Shown: piece after piece, positions 25,000 through 35,045 of the stretch
Position numbering within the stretch: position 1 is the stretch's first letter
Layout of the letters: the number at the start of each line of letters is the position of its first letter
Assembly (NCBI RefSeq): GCF_001401755.1
Contig: NZ_KQ474099.1
Coordinates: 189,926-253,925, forward strand
Reading direction: 5' to 3'
Length of the DNA stretch: 64,000 nt
Origin: Aquimarina longa SW024
Lineage (GTDB): Bacteria; Bacteroidota; Bacteroidia; Flavobacteriales; Flavobacteriaceae
Notes under the pieces: model-generated
What the model saw: the letters and a program-made list of their open reading frames with translations, nothing else
The model's database searches: none
Told to the model about the DNA's origin: nothing
Program-made: the position numbers and the translations under genes

Positions 25000-26172
25000 A
25001 TGAAGATATTTTATATATGGAGCTCATTATGCTTACTTCTTAGTATTTCTTGTAATGCAAATACTAAGTCAACCTCCGAAACCGCACATAAAATAGAAAA
25101 AAAACATCTAATACAAACTACTAAAACTGATCCGAATACTCGAAATATACAGGTTGCATTATTATTAGATACTAGTAATAGTATGGATGGACTTATTGAT
25201 CAAGCCAAAGCACAACTTTGGGAAATTGTAAATGAACTTTCGTATGCTAAGTGTGACCATAATACTATAAAATTAGAAATTGCTCTTTATGAATACGGTA
25301 ATGATAACCTACCGTCTCAGGAAGGTTTTATTAGACAAGTACTACCATTTTCTAATGATCTAGATGAAATATCAAAAGAACTATTTGCACTTACTACCAA
25401 TGGAGGTAATGAATATTGTGGCAAAGTAATCAACACTTCAATCAATCAATTAGGTTGGAAAAAAAATAATGATCACTTAAAACTAATTTTTATTGCAGGA
25501 AATGAGCCTTTTACACAAGGATCTGTTAATTATAAAGATGCTGCACAAGATGCTAACGAAAAAGATATCACCATTAATACTATTTTTTGTGGTAATTACC
25601 AACAAGGTGTTCAATCCATGTGGAAACATGGAGCAGATATTACTAATGGAGAATATAGTGCTATAGATCATAATCGAGAAACCGTACATATCATAACTCC
25701 ATATGATGATATAATTCTTAAACTTAACCATAAATTAAATAACACCTACATTCATTATGGCAGACTTGGGGTTCAAAAAATAGCAGAACAAAGAAAACAA
25801 GATCGGAATGCTAAATCATATAGTTCTGCCAATGCCGTAAGTAGAACTGTTAGTAAAAGTTCTGGTTTCTACAATAATAAGAGTTGGGACCTTATTGATG
25901 CCGCAGAAGATGAAACTTTTGAAATCGAAGATATAAAGAAAGAACAGCTTCCTGAAGAACTTAAACAAAAGTCTAAAGCTGAATTAAAACAGCACATTAC
26001 CCAAAAAAGCATCGAAAGAAAAGAGATTAAACAAAAAATTAAAGAATTAAATAAAAAGCGGATTGCATATATTAAAAATAATAGCACTAAAGACGAGACT
26101 AACCTAGAGTCAGCTCTATTAAATGCGATTAAAAAACAAGGAAGAAAAAAATCTTTTTCATGGGAAGAATAG
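25000..26172 (+). CDS. von Willebrand factor A domain lipoprotein
   Basis: A 390-residue protein with a signal peptide ending SISCNAN, so probably a lipoprotein anchored at Cys18. Residues about 50-250 form a vWA domain with an intact MIDAS motif (Asp57-Thr-Ser59-Asn-Ser61 in LLLDTSNSMDG) and the TNGGNEYCG loop that supplies the distal Thr. The last 90 residues are a Lys/Glu-rich helical tail. vWA proteins bind metal and partner proteins; the partner here is unknown. It is divergent from the kinase/regulator operon and ends at a bidirectional terminator. Confidence 0.82.
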   Translation: MKIFYIWSSLCLLLSISCNANTKSTSETAHKIEKKHLIQTTKTDPNTRNIQVALLLDTSNSMDGLIDQAKAQLWEIVNELSYAKCDHNTIKLEIALYEYGNDNLPSQEGFIRQVLPFSNDLDEISKELFALTTNGGNEYCGKVINTSINQLGWKKNNDHLKLIFIAGNEPFTQGSVNYKDAAQDANEKDITINTIFCGNYQQGVQSMWKHGADITNGEYSAIDHNRETVHIITPYDDIILKLNHKLNNTYIHYGRLGVQKIAEQRKQDRNAKSYSSANAVSRTVSKSSGFYNNKSWDLIDAAEDETFEIEDIKKEQLPEELKQKSKAELKQHITQKSIERKEIKQKIKELNKKRIAYIKNNSTKDETNLESALLNAIKKQGRKKSFSWEE

Positions 26173-26207
26173 TACAGTTAGTTTTATGGGGTAAACTATA
26201 CTGTAAC

Positions 26208-26239
26208 AAAAAATGCCTGCGTGTATGCAGGCATTTTTT
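26208..26239. terminator. Bidirectional intrinsic terminator between vWA and PorP/SprF genes
   Basis: AAAAAATGCCTGC pairs with GCAGGCATTTTTT across a six-base loop. It lies between two convergent genes, with A and T runs on either side. Confidence 0.9.
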
Positions 26240-26254
26240 ATGTATATCGTTTTC

Positions 26255-27277
26255 TTAATTTTTTGAATTAACAGCAGGGCAATTACAATCCCATCTCTCT
26301 TTACGTTTTCCAAAATCATATCCTAATGTAATTTGATGATGACCTCCATCAGTCAATACTACAGAATTAGACTGATAACTATATGTGTATCCTACCAACC
26401 ATTTTTTATAGTTCACTCCTACAAATGGAGTTATATACTGTAATTGTTGACTTTCTACCGAGGTCCCATCCTTAGAGAACTCTGCTCCATCCAAACTACG
26501 TCTATATGATACTCCTCCCCATACAGTTCCAAAGTCAAAACCTCTATAAACTTTTAAATTAGTATCGATAGTACTTTCCTGAGTTTGATCCGTAGCTTGA
26601 TACATAATAGAGGGTTCTATACTCCATGGTGTACCTCCAATCCCAAATAAATATCCTAATGAGAAAATATACCTACGCTGATTATTAGATTCTTTTACAG
26701 GAGTATTATTGTCGAATATATCTCTGGTAGTGGGTAAAATATTTTTTATTGTAAAATGGGCATACCATTCTAAAAAATGATATGACAACCCTACATCTAT
26801 ATTATAATATACATCTTTTTGTACTCTATTTAAAATAACAGGATCTGGATCAACAGGATCATCGAATCCTCTTAAGTCTAAATTAGATTGTATAAGTCCT
26901 CCACTAAGACCAAAGGATAACATGTTTAAGTCTGTTCTATCTCTAGAAAATAATAGATGGTGAGCGTATGTTACAAAAACACCTGTTTGAGAAAAATTAC
27001 CATTCTCATCTCGATATAAAATCCCTCCCAAACCAGATTTTTCTCCAGTTCTAAAATTAATATTTAATGTTTGTAAATTAGGTGCATTATTTACATCAAA
27101 CCATTGTTTTCTAGCAGTAAGTCTAATTTTATTAGTATTTGATGCACCCGCCATAGCAGGATGTACAAGATATAGGTTATCGGAAAGATAATCAGAATAT
27201 ATAGGGATTCCTTCTTGTGCAAAAACAAATTGGGAAACTAAGATTAAAAATCCTACATAAATTATTTTTAAGTTCAT
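26255..27277 (-). CDS. PorP/SprF family T9SS outer membrane protein
   Basis: A 340-residue beta-barrel protein with a signal peptide (ending FVFAQ) and the family opening GIPIYSDYLSDNLYLVHPAMAGAS, where NPA/HPA-type motifs are characteristic. The body is barrel-like (LGGILYRDENGNFSQTGVFVTYAHH) and ends YDFGKRKERWDCNC. PorP/SprF proteins hold cell-surface substrates of the type IX system, and each genome usually has many copies beside a specific adhesin. Here it is a lone copy: no gliding adhesin or C-terminal-domain cargo is adjacent. A -7-like TATCTTTG at 27401-27408 would give a 5' leader of about 118 bases. Confidence 0.9.
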   Translation of the reverse strand: MNLKIIYVGFLILVSQFVFAQEGIPIYSDYLSDNLYLVHPAMAGASNTNKIRLTARKQWFDVNNAPNLQTLNINFRTGEKSGLGGILYRDENGNFSQTGVFVTYAHHLLFSRDRTDLNMLSFGLSGGLIQSNLDLRGFDDPVDPDPVILNRVQKDVYYNIDVGLSYHFLEWYAHFTIKNILPTTRDIFDNNTPVKESNNQRRYIFSLGYLFGIGGTPWSIEPSIMYQATDQTQESTIDTNLKVYRGFDFGTVWGGVSYRRSLDGAEFSKDGTSVESQQLQYITPFVGVNYKKWLVGYTYSYQSNSVVLTDGGHHQITLGYDFGKRKERWDCNCPAVNSKN

Positions 27278-27532
27278 TTGGGTTTTCTCATTTATGGGGC
27301 TAAAAGAACTTTAGTAAATTTTAATCTAAACCTATAAATAAGTTTAAATTATAGGTCTCTACTATTATTCTTAAAATAAATCATTGTCTATCAATAATCC
27401 CAAAGATATAAATTTTTGTCAGAATACCAGATTTACATTTTTTTTAAGACAAAATTCATTAAAAAATGATACCATTATAACTACAACCTTAATATCGTAT
27501 TCCTTTTTAGTAAATTTGCTAAAAATTAGTAC

Positions 27533-28438
27533 ATGGAAAAGAATTTTGAAATAAAAATAGAGGCAACTTCGAACCCTGGCATTGTTAAATTTGAAGCTAA
27601 TTACTTTTTAACGCAGCATACCAGTTATGAATTTGAGAATATAGATCAAGCCAAAAACGCACCATTAGCACAACAATTATTTTATTTACCATTTGTAAAA
27701 AAGGTTTTTATCTCACAAAACTTTGTTGCTATTGATAAATATGATATTGTAGAATGGTCAGATGTACAAGAAGAAGTAGCAGAACAGATCCAAAATTATC
27801 TAAATAGCGGTCAACCTATTATTAATGAAACGCAAACTACCAAAAAAGTTCCTATCACTATTTATGCAGAAAGCACACCAAACCCTGCTGTACTGAAGTT
27901 TGTAGCTAATAAAAAAATAGTGACTACTGGACATGAATTCAAAAACATTGATGATGCTAATGATGCTCCACTAGCACAAGAATTATTTCATTTTCCTTTT
28001 GTAAAAGAAGTCTATATCGATGAGAATTATGTTTCTATTAGTAAATATGATATCGCCGATTGGAATGATATTACTGTTGAAATTAGAGAATTTTTAAGAA
28101 GTTATTTAGAACAAGGTAAAGAGGTCTTATCAGCTAATGCTACTATAACAAAACAAGAAGTACAAAAACAAGCTGATTCTGATTTTGAAAAACTGGATGA
28201 CGTCTCTAAAGATATTATAAATATTATTGAAGAATATATCAAACCAGCCGTAGCAAGTGATGGAGGTAATATATTGTTTGATTCTTACAATCCAGAAAGT
28301 AAAATAGTAAAGGTAATATTACAAGGCGCATGTAGTGGGTGTCCTTCTTCCACTTTTACCTTAAAAAATGGAATTGAAAATATGCTGAAAGAAATGCTTA
28401 GAGATAAAATAACATCTGTAGAAGCTATAAATGGATAA
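27533..28438 (+). CDS. NifU/Nfu-type iron-sulfur scaffold with duplicated N-terminal domain
   Basis: A 301-residue protein. Residues about 5-92 and 106-198 are two copies of the Nfu N-terminal domain (SNPGIVKFEAN and TPNPAVLKFVAN openings; APLAQQLFYLPFVKKVFI against APLAQELFHFPFVKEVYI). Residues about 220-301 are the NifU C-terminal scaffold with the cluster-binding pair Cys267/Cys270 (GACSGCPSS). Most Nfu proteins carry one N-domain. The expected role is carrying an iron-sulfur cluster to client proteins. A -7 element, TAAATTTG, is at 27511-27518, just before the ATG. It stands alone between a divergent and a downstream unlinked gene. Confidence 0.93.
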   Translation: MEKNFEIKIEATSNPGIVKFEANYFLTQHTSYEFENIDQAKNAPLAQQLFYLPFVKKVFISQNFVAIDKYDIVEWSDVQEEVAEQIQNYLNSGQPIINETQTTKKVPITIYAESTPNPAVLKFVANKKIVTTGHEFKNIDDANDAPLAQELFHFPFVKEVYIDENYVSISKYDIADWNDITVEIREFLRSYLEQGKEVLSANATITKQEVQKQADSDFEKLDDVSKDIINIIEEYIKPAVASDGGNILFDSYNPESKIVKVILQGACSGCPSSTFTLKNGIENMLKEMLRDKITSVEAING

Positions 28439-28586
28439 ATTTTAAAAAAACTCTATATCTTTTTTAAATATTCAGCACCAAGGCACACAAAAACCATAAC
28501 ATATTGCAATTTAATTAACACATATCACTAATAATTAATAAAACAAACATATATTAGTTCCATATAAAATAAAGAAAAAAAATTAT

Positions 28587-28608
28587 CCCAAAAGAATATT
28601 CTTTTGGG
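28587..28608. promoter_or_regulatory. 22-base perfect palindrome upstream of the AraC-type gene
   Basis: CCCAAAAGAAT is followed without a spacer by its exact reverse complement, 46 bases before the AraC-type ATG. There is no T-run on the plus-strand side, and no gene ends nearby on the minus strand, so a terminator reading is weak. An operator, possibly autoregulatory, or an mRNA leader hairpin fits better. Confidence 0.5.
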
Positions 28609-28654
28609 GTTTGGATGAATAAAAATATTTCATTCAAAATAAATTAAGGAGATA

Positions 28655-29488
28655 ATGCATGACAAAAGCAAAAATAACCATGTCCAGCATTTTATAAATA
28701 ATACTCTAGATAATTTAGAGTTATTTAAAGGATCATTTACATCTCACCAATTCAAGCCTCATTTTCATGAAAGTTATACAATAATTTTTATGGATTACGG
28801 AGTTGGTGATTACTCTAATGACTCTTCTAATTTAATCCTATCTACGGGTTCCATTCTTATTTTTAATCCATATGAAGTACACACAGGAAAACCAGTAAAC
28901 AACTCTCCTTGGAATTTTCTCACCATGTACATTCCCATCGGGATCATGAAAAAAGCTATGGATAGTTTTTGCTTACCTATAGAGCTTCCTATTTTCAAAG
29001 AAAATATCATTAATAACAAGGTTTTGTTTAAAAAAGGAAAAGCAGTATTTCCTAATTTGATATACAATCAGCATAACCCAAAATCTGAAGGTTTACTTAT
29101 GGATTTTCTTAAAGAGCTTATCAAGAGATATGCATATACCAAAATACATAACGAACCTATTTCAAAAAAATTTATTGTTGCAAAACAGATCAAAGAATAT
29201 CTACACACCCACTATCTCGAAGAAGTTTCTACAAATGATCTTTCTAACTTAACTGGCATTTCTGAATACGGTCTGATTAAGTCTTTTAAACAATATTATC
29301 AGCTTCCTCCACATCAATATTTAGTAAACCTTAGAATTGAAAAAGCTAAAAAGCTGCTCTCCAAAAAATTATCTGCTACAGAGGTTGCCTATCAGTCAGG
29401 TTTTTTTGATCAAAGTCATTTTACTCGTCATTTTAAAAAGATAATAGGTATCACACCTAAACAATTTGCCAATAAGATAATCACCTGA
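28655..29488 (+). CDS. AraC-family transcriptional regulator
   Basis: A 277-residue regulator. The N-terminal cupin-like ligand domain shows FKPHFHESYTIIFMDYG and GSILIFNPYEVHTGKP. The C-terminal double helix-turn-helix (about 175-277) shows LSNLTGISEYGLIKSFKQYY, PHQYLVNLRIEKAKKLL and AYQSGFFDQSHFTRHFKK, followed by the closing GITPKQF. Unusually for this phylum the ATG has a clear AAGGAGA Shine-Dalgarno sequence. The glyA-gcvPTH run begins 251 bases downstream on the same strand, so the regulator may control it; that is inference. The ligand is unknown. Confidence 0.93.
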   Translation: MHDKSKNNHVQHFINNTLDNLELFKGSFTSHQFKPHFHESYTIIFMDYGVGDYSNDSSNLILSTGSILIFNPYEVHTGKPVNNSPWNFLTMYIPIGIMKKAMDSFCLPIELPIFKENIINNKVLFKKGKAVFPNLIYNQHNPKSEGLLMDFLKELIKRYAYTKIHNEPISKKFIVAKQIKEYLHTHYLEEVSTNDLSNLTGISEYGLIKSFKQYYQLPPHQYLVNLRIEKAKKLLSKKLSATEVAYQSGFFDQSHFTRHFKKIIGITPKQFANKIIT

Positions 29489-29739
29489 TTCCCTCATACT
29501 ATTCCTTAAAAATACTACAAAGCATCGTTCTACACTTACAATGTTCTTATAAAAACAGCTCAAATATTCGATTGCAATTTCGTACTATTTTTTCAATTTT
29601 ATTCTTCGCAATTTACATCCGTTAATTTTGATTCATAAAACTCAAATGTTTTAAAAATAACAAAATCAGCATTTTAAAACAAAATAGTAGCCAAAATTCA
29701 ATACTTGATATTAGGTACTATTTTAAAAACAAAAAAATT

Positions 29740-31020
29740 ATGGTACAAGATATCCTAGATAATGAGGTAAAAAACCTAATCACAGAAGAAACCGAACGCC
29801 AAGAGAATGGCATAGAACTTATTGCTTCAGAAAACTTTGCATCCAAACAAGTTATGGCTGCTATGGGTTCTTCTCTAACCAATAAGTACGCCGAAGGGCT
29901 TCCTGGAAAAAGATACTATGGTGGTTGCGAAGTAGTAGACAAAGTAGAAACCTTAGCTATAGAAAGAGCAGGAAAACTGTTTGGCGCAGAATGGGTAAAC
30001 GTACAACCACATTCTGGTGCACAAGCAAATGCTGCTGTAATGCTAGCATGTCTTAACGCTGGTGATAAAATATTAGGTTTTGATTTATCTCATGGTGGTC
30101 ACCTTACTCACGGATCACCTGTGAATTTTTCTGGTAAACTTTATCAACCAAGTTTTTATGGAGTAGATCAGGAAACTGGTCTTATCAATTGGGATACCGT
30201 TGCCAAAACAGCCGAAATAGAAAAACCAAAGTTAATTGTATGTGGAGCTTCTGCTTATAGTCGTGATTGGGACTATGAACAATTAAGAACTATTGCAGAT
30301 CAAGTAGGAGCACTGCTTTTGGCAGATATCTCCCACCCAGCCGGATTAATTGCGAAAGGCTTATTAAACGACCCTCTACAACATTGTCATATAGTAACCA
30401 CTACAACACATAAAACATTAAGAGGACCTAGAGGAGGGATGATCATGATGGGTAAAAATTTTGAAAACCCATGGGGGCATACTACTAAAAAAGGAAGTCT
30501 TAAAATGATGTCTAACATATTAGATATGGGTGTTTTCCCCGGAACGCAAGGTGGACCATTAGAACATGTAATAGCAGCAAAAGCTGTAGCTTTTGGCGAA
30601 GCACTAACTGATGACTACAAAGTATATGCAGAACAAGTTATAAAAAATGCTAAAACAATGTGTACCGCCCTAATCGAAAGAGGATATGATATCATCTCTA
30701 ACGGAACCGATAATCACATGGCTCTTATTGACCTGAGATCAAAAAATCTTACCGGAAAATTAGCAGAAAACACATTGATAAAAGCAGATATTACTATCAA
30801 TAAGAACATGGTCCCATTTGATGATAAATCTCCATTTGTAACATCAGGAATGCGGCTCGGAACATCTGCTATTACAACTCGAGGAATGAAAGAAAATGAC
30901 ATGTATACTATGGTTGATTTTATAGACGAAGTATTATCCAACCATGACAACGATACTAAGATTTCATCTATCAAAAATGAAGTAAATAACTGGATGAAAA
31001 AATTCCCTTTATACAAATAA
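29740..31020 (+). CDS. glyA: Serine hydroxymethyltransferase
   Basis: A 426-residue PLP enzyme interconverting serine and glycine with tetrahydrofolate and methylene-tetrahydrofolate. Motifs are [50 protein letters not shown] and the PLP lysine Lys225 in [14 protein letters not shown]. Length is normal. It leads the glyA-gcvP-gcvT-gcvH run, which links glycine synthesis and breakdown to the one-carbon pool. The upstream 251 bases contain a -7-like TAATTTTG at 29623-29630 but no glycine-riboswitch-like structure that I could recognise. Confidence 0.97.
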   Translation: MVQDILDNEVKNLITEETERQENGIELIASENFASKQVMAAMGSSLTNKYAEGLPGKRYYGGCEVVDKVETLAIERAGKLFGAEWVNVQPHSGAQANAAVMLACLNAGDKILGFDLSHGGHLTHGSPVNFSGKLYQPSFYGVDQETGLINWDTVAKTAEIEKPKLIVCGASAYSRDWDYEQLRTIADQVGALLLADISHPAGLIAKGLLNDPLQHCHIVTTTTHKTLRGPRGGMIMMGKNFENPWGHTTKKGSLKMMSNILDMGVFPGTQGGPLEHVIAAKAVAFGEALTDDYKVYAEQVIKNAKTMCTALIERGYDIISNGTDNHMALIDLRSKNLTGKLAENTLIKADITINKNMVPFDDKSPFVTSGMRLGTSAITTRGMKENDMYTMVDFIDEVLSNHDNDTKISSIKNEVNNWMKKFPLYK

Positions 31021-31041
31021 CAGCTAACGGATAGTACTATT

Positions 31042-33930
31042 ATGAAAGATTTAAGCACCCTTAAACAAGAATTTCTACCAAGACATATAGGTCCTAGCAA
31101 AAAGGAAATTGATCAAATGCTAACCGTGATTGGCGTTTCATCATTATCTCAATTAATTGATCAGACCATTCCACAAGATATTCGTTCTACAAAACCTTTA
31201 TCTTTACCCGCTGCGCAAACAGAATTGGAGTTTATAACTGACTTCAAATCTATGGTAAAAAACAACAAAACATTTCGTTCTTTTATAGGAATGGGATATC
31301 ATGACTGTATTGTACCTCCCGTTATACAGAGAAATATTTTGGAGAACCCTGCTTGGTATACCGCATACACACCATATCAGGCAGAGATAGCACAAGGTCG
31401 GTTAGAAGCCCTGATCAATTTCCAGACAATGATCACAGATCTTACTGGGATGGAACTTGCTAATGCTTCTCTTTTGGATGAAGCTACTGCTGCAGCCGAA
31501 GCGATGTCTCTTTTATATCGTGTAAAAAGCAGAGCAAAAAAACAAGCTAACACATTTTTTATAGATAAAAATACATTTCCTCATACTATAGAGCTTATCA
31601 TAGGTCGTGCAGAACCTATTGGCATTAACGTGATAATTGGAGATATTACCACACTTGATATTTCAGATCCTAATCTTTTTGGACTTCTTATTCAATATCC
31701 TGATAGTGATGGAGCGATTACAGACCCCACTCCCTATATCACCGAAGCACAAAAGCATGAAGTAAAAATTGCAGTAGCATCAGATCTAATGGCTTTAACA
31801 CATCTTACTTCTCCGGGTGAAATGGGAGTTGATGTAGTAATCGGCACATCACAAAGATTTGGAGTACCTCTAGGGTATGGAGGACCACACGCTGCCTATT
31901 TTGCTACAAAAGAAGCTTACAAACGTCATATTCCTGGAAGAATTATAGGAACTACTCAAGATAGCAATGGTCAACCTGCTTATCGAATGGCTTTACAAAC
32001 CAGAGAGCAACATATTAAACGAGAAAAAGCAACATCAAACATCTGTACTGCACAAGTTTTACTTGCTGTAATGGCAGGAATGTATGCCGTTTATCACGGA
32101 AAAGATGGCTTGTATAAAATTGCAAATCGAATTCACTTATGTGCTTCTAAACTTAATCAGGAGCTAGAAAAACTTGGGTATACACAAACCAACAAACATT
32201 TTTTTGACACTTTAAAGATTGAAGTAAACAATAATGAAAGTATTAAAAAAATAGCACTGGCTAAAGAAATTAATTTTAGATATTTTGATGATAATCATAT
32301 AGGAATATCATTACATGAAAAAACTACAATTGCAGATCTAGAAGACATTATAGAAACCTTTGCTACTGCAAAAAATCAAACAGTAAAAATAACAGATTGG
32401 AGAATTGATGATTATGCTATTCCTTCTTCTTTACAAAGAAAATCTTCGTATTTAGAACATCCAGTATTTAATTCTTATCAGGCAGAGCATGAAATGCTTA
32501 GATATCTAAAAAGATTAGAGAACAAAGATCTTTCATTAGTACATTCTATGATTGCATTAGGATCATGTACTATGAAACTAAATGCAACTACAGAGATGAT
32601 ACCATTATCTTGGGGAGAATTGGCAAACATTCACCCTTTTGTACCAACTGATCAGGCAAAAGGATATCATCAAATGTTTGAACGCCTAGCCTCATGGCTT
32701 GCAGAAATCACTGGTTTATATACTACTTCATTACAACCCAATAGTGGAGCTCAAGGAGAACTTGCCGGTTTAATGGTTATAAAAGCATATTATGCAGACA
32801 ACAACCAAACCCATAGGAACATAACTCTCATCCCTTCCTCTGCACATGGCACTAATCCAGCAAGTGCTATAATGGCTGGACAAAAAGTGATCATCGTTGC
32901 CTGTAGAGAAAATGGAGATATTGACATTAATGATTTACGCAATAAAGCAGAAGAGCATAAAGACAACCTTATGGCATTAATGGTCACTTACCCTTCTACT
33001 CATGGTGTTTTTGAAGAAAACATAAAAGAAGCTTGTGAAATTATCCATACAAATGGAGGAAAAGTCTATCTAGACGGAGCAAATCTCAATGCACAAGTAG
33101 GGTTAACAAGTCCTGGAGTGATTGGAGCAGATGTATGCCATCTCAATCTTCACAAAACCTTTTGCATCCCACATGGTGGTGGCGGACCAGGAATGGGTCC
33201 AATTGCAGTAAGTAAAGAACTTGCTCCGTTTATACCGGGTAACGCTGTGGTAAAAAATGCAGGAGGAGAAAAAGCTATCGCAGCTATCTCTGCAGCACCT
33301 TGGGGTAGTGCAAGTATTCTTTCTATTTCCTATGCATATATTGCATTAATGGGAGGCGAAGGATTAACCTCTGCGACAGAAATGGCAATTCTAAATGCTA
33401 ACTACATAAAAGAAAAACTTGTTGATCATTATCCTATCCTATTTACCGGAGAAAACGGACGCAATGCCCATGAGCTTATAATCGATTGTAGAGCATTTAA
33501 AGAAGAAGACATTACGGTAACTGATATTGCTAAAAGACTTATGGATTATGGGTTTCATGCACCAACTGTATCATTTCCTGTTGCAGGAACGATTATGATA
33601 GAACCTACAGAGAGTGAAACCATCAAAGAATTAAATCGTTTTATTGACGCTATGATTAGTATAAGAAATGAAATAAAAGAAATAGCAAACGGAACTGCCT
33701 CTAGAGAGCAAAACGTCCTGAAAAATGCTCCTCATACGATGGAGTTTATCGCTCAGGATAATTGGGATATGCCGTACTCCCGAACCAAAGCTGCTTTTCC
33801 CCTACCTCATATAAAAAGCAATAAATTCTGGCCTAGTGTAGGTCGTGTAGATGATGCCCATGGAGACAGAAATTTAATGTGTAGTTGTCTACCCGTTTCG
33901 GCATTTGAAGAAGATACAAAGAATACATAA
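31042..33930 (+). CDS. gcvP: Glycine dehydrogenase (decarboxylating), glycine cleavage P protein
   Basis: A 962-residue full-length P protein with both PLP-fold halves fused. It decarboxylates glycine and passes the aminomethyl group to the lipoyl arm of the H protein. The N-terminal half opens LSTLKQEFLPRHIGPSKKEI, with FIGMGYHDCIVPPVIQRN. The C-terminal catalytic half has SMIALGSCTMKLNATTEM, the PLP lysine Lys705 in HLNLHKTFCIPHGGGGPG, and the ending AHGDRNLMCSC. It lies 21 bases after glyA and 16 before gcvT. Confidence 0.97.
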   Translation: MKDLSTLKQEFLPRHIGPSKKEIDQMLTVIGVSSLSQLIDQTIPQDIRSTKPLSLPAAQTELEFITDFKSMVKNNKTFRSFIGMGYHDCIVPPVIQRNILENPAWYTAYTPYQAEIAQGRLEALINFQTMITDLTGMELANASLLDEATAAAEAMSLLYRVKSRAKKQANTFFIDKNTFPHTIELIIGRAEPIGINVIIGDITTLDISDPNLFGLLIQYPDSDGAITDPTPYITEAQKHEVKIAVASDLMALTHLTSPGEMGVDVVIGTSQRFGVPLGYGGPHAAYFATKEAYKRHIPGRIIGTTQDSNGQPAYRMALQTREQHIKREKATSNICTAQVLLAVMAGMYAVYHGKDGLYKIANRIHLCASKLNQELEKLGYTQTNKHFFDTLKIEVNNNESIKKIALAKEINFRYFDDNHIGISLHEKTTIADLEDIIETFATAKNQTVKITDWRIDDYAIPSSLQRKSSYLEHPVFNSYQAEHEMLRYLKRLENKDLSLVHSMIALGSCTMKLNATTEMIPLSWGELANIHPFVPTDQAKGYHQMFERLASWLAEITGLYTTSLQPNSGAQGELAGLMVIKAYYADNNQTHRNITLIPSSAHGTNPASAIMAGQKVIIVACRENGDIDINDLRNKAEEHKDNLMALMVTYPSTHGVFEENIKEACEIIHTNGGKVYLDGANLNAQVGLTSPGVIGADVCHLNLHKTFCIPHGGGGPGMGPIAVSKELAPFIPGNAVVKNAGGEKAIAAISAAPWGSASILSISYAYIALMGGEGLTSATEMAILNANYIKEKLVDHYPILFTGENGRNAHELIIDCRAFKEEDITVTDIAKRLMDYGFHAPTVSFPVAGTIMIEPTESETIKELNRFIDAMISIRNEIKEIANGTASREQNVLKNAPHTMEFIAQDNWDMPYSRTKAAFPLPHIKSNKFWPSVGRVDDAHGDRNLMCSCLPVSAFEEDTKNT

Positions 33931-33946
33931 ATAACTATAAACTAAT

Positions 33947-35041
33947 ATGGAAACAGAACTAATAAGCATAGCTCTCCAAGCTAAGCATCAAAAATTGGGA
34001 GCAAAAATGGTCCCATTTGCAGGATATTTAATGCCACTTCAATACACCTCTGTAGTACAGGAGCATAAAACTGTAAGAGAAGGTGTTGGTATATTTGATG
34101 TATCACATATGGGTGAATTTATCCTTAGAGGACCTAAAGCGTTAGATTTAATTCAGAAAATAAGTAGTAATGACGCCACTAAATTAAATATTGGGAGTGC
34201 TCAGTATTCTTGTATGCCTAATGATAAAGATGGTGTTGTAGATGATCTTATTATCTATAAACTAGGTGATGAAGAATATCTTTTGGTCGTTAATGCCTCT
34301 AATATTGACAAGGACTGGAACTGGATAAAAAGTCATAATACAGACAATGTAGAAATGATTGATCGTTCTAATGAAATATCACTTTTTGCCGTACAAGGAC
34401 CACTTGCAAGCCAAGTAGTACAAAAACTCACAAAAGTAACACTTGCTGATATCCCATATTACACTTTTGTTATGGGTGAAATAGCAGGAATACAAGATGT
34501 AATTATTTCTGCTACAGGATATACAGGCGCAGGAGGTTTTGAGCTTTATGTTCCTAATTCTGGAGCAGAACAACTTTGGGATGCAATTATTGAAGCAGGT
34601 CATGAAGAAAATATCCAACCTATAGGACTTGGAGCAAGAGATACCTTGAGATTAGAAATGGGGTTTTGTTTATATGGAAATGATATTGATGATACTACTT
34701 CACCACTAGAAGCAGGTCTAGGGTGGATCACAAAATTCACCAAACCCTTTATTAATTCTGAAGCATTACAACAACAAAAAGAAAAAGGAATTACTCGCAA
34801 GTTAGTTGGTTTTGAAATGCTAGAAAGAGGAATCCCTAGAACAGGGTATTTAATATATAACGAAAATAACGAGCTAATCGGAAAAGTAACTTCAGGTAGT
34901 CAATCTCCCATATTAGAAAAAGGAATAGGGCTTGGGTATGTAACTATCCCTCACACCAAGATTGATAGCTCTATTTTTATCGAAATCCGAAATAAACGTA
35001 TTAAAGCAATAGTAAAAAAAGTACCATTTATAAAAAAATAA
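33947..35041 (+). CDS. gcvT: Aminomethyltransferase, glycine cleavage T protein
   Basis: A 364-residue enzyme that transfers the methylene group from the H-protein lipoyl arm to tetrahydrofolate, releasing ammonia. Motifs are [66 protein letters not shown] and the C-terminal [21 protein letters not shown]. Length is typical. It is separated from gcvP by 16 bases and from gcvH by four, clearly one operon. Confidence 0.97.
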   Translation: METELISIALQAKHQKLGAKMVPFAGYLMPLQYTSVVQEHKTVREGVGIFDVSHMGEFILRGPKALDLIQKISSNDATKLNIGSAQYSCMPNDKDGVVDDLIIYKLGDEEYLLVVNASNIDKDWNWIKSHNTDNVEMIDRSNEISLFAVQGPLASQVVQKLTKVTLADIPYYTFVMGEIAGIQDVIISATGYTGAGGFELYVPNSGAEQLWDAIIEAGHEENIQPIGLGARDTLRLEMGFCLYGNDIDDTTSPLEAGLGWITKFTKPFINSEALQQQKEKGITRKLVGFEMLERGIPRTGYLIYNENNELIGKVTSGSQSPILEKGIGLGYVTIPHTKIDSSIFIEIRNKRIKAIVKKVPFIKK

Positions 35042-35045
35042 TATT

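Noticed and set aside
29489..29739. Possible glycine riboswitch before glyA
   Set aside because: I looked for the conserved glycine aptamer core and saw no matching paired elements or tandem arrangement.
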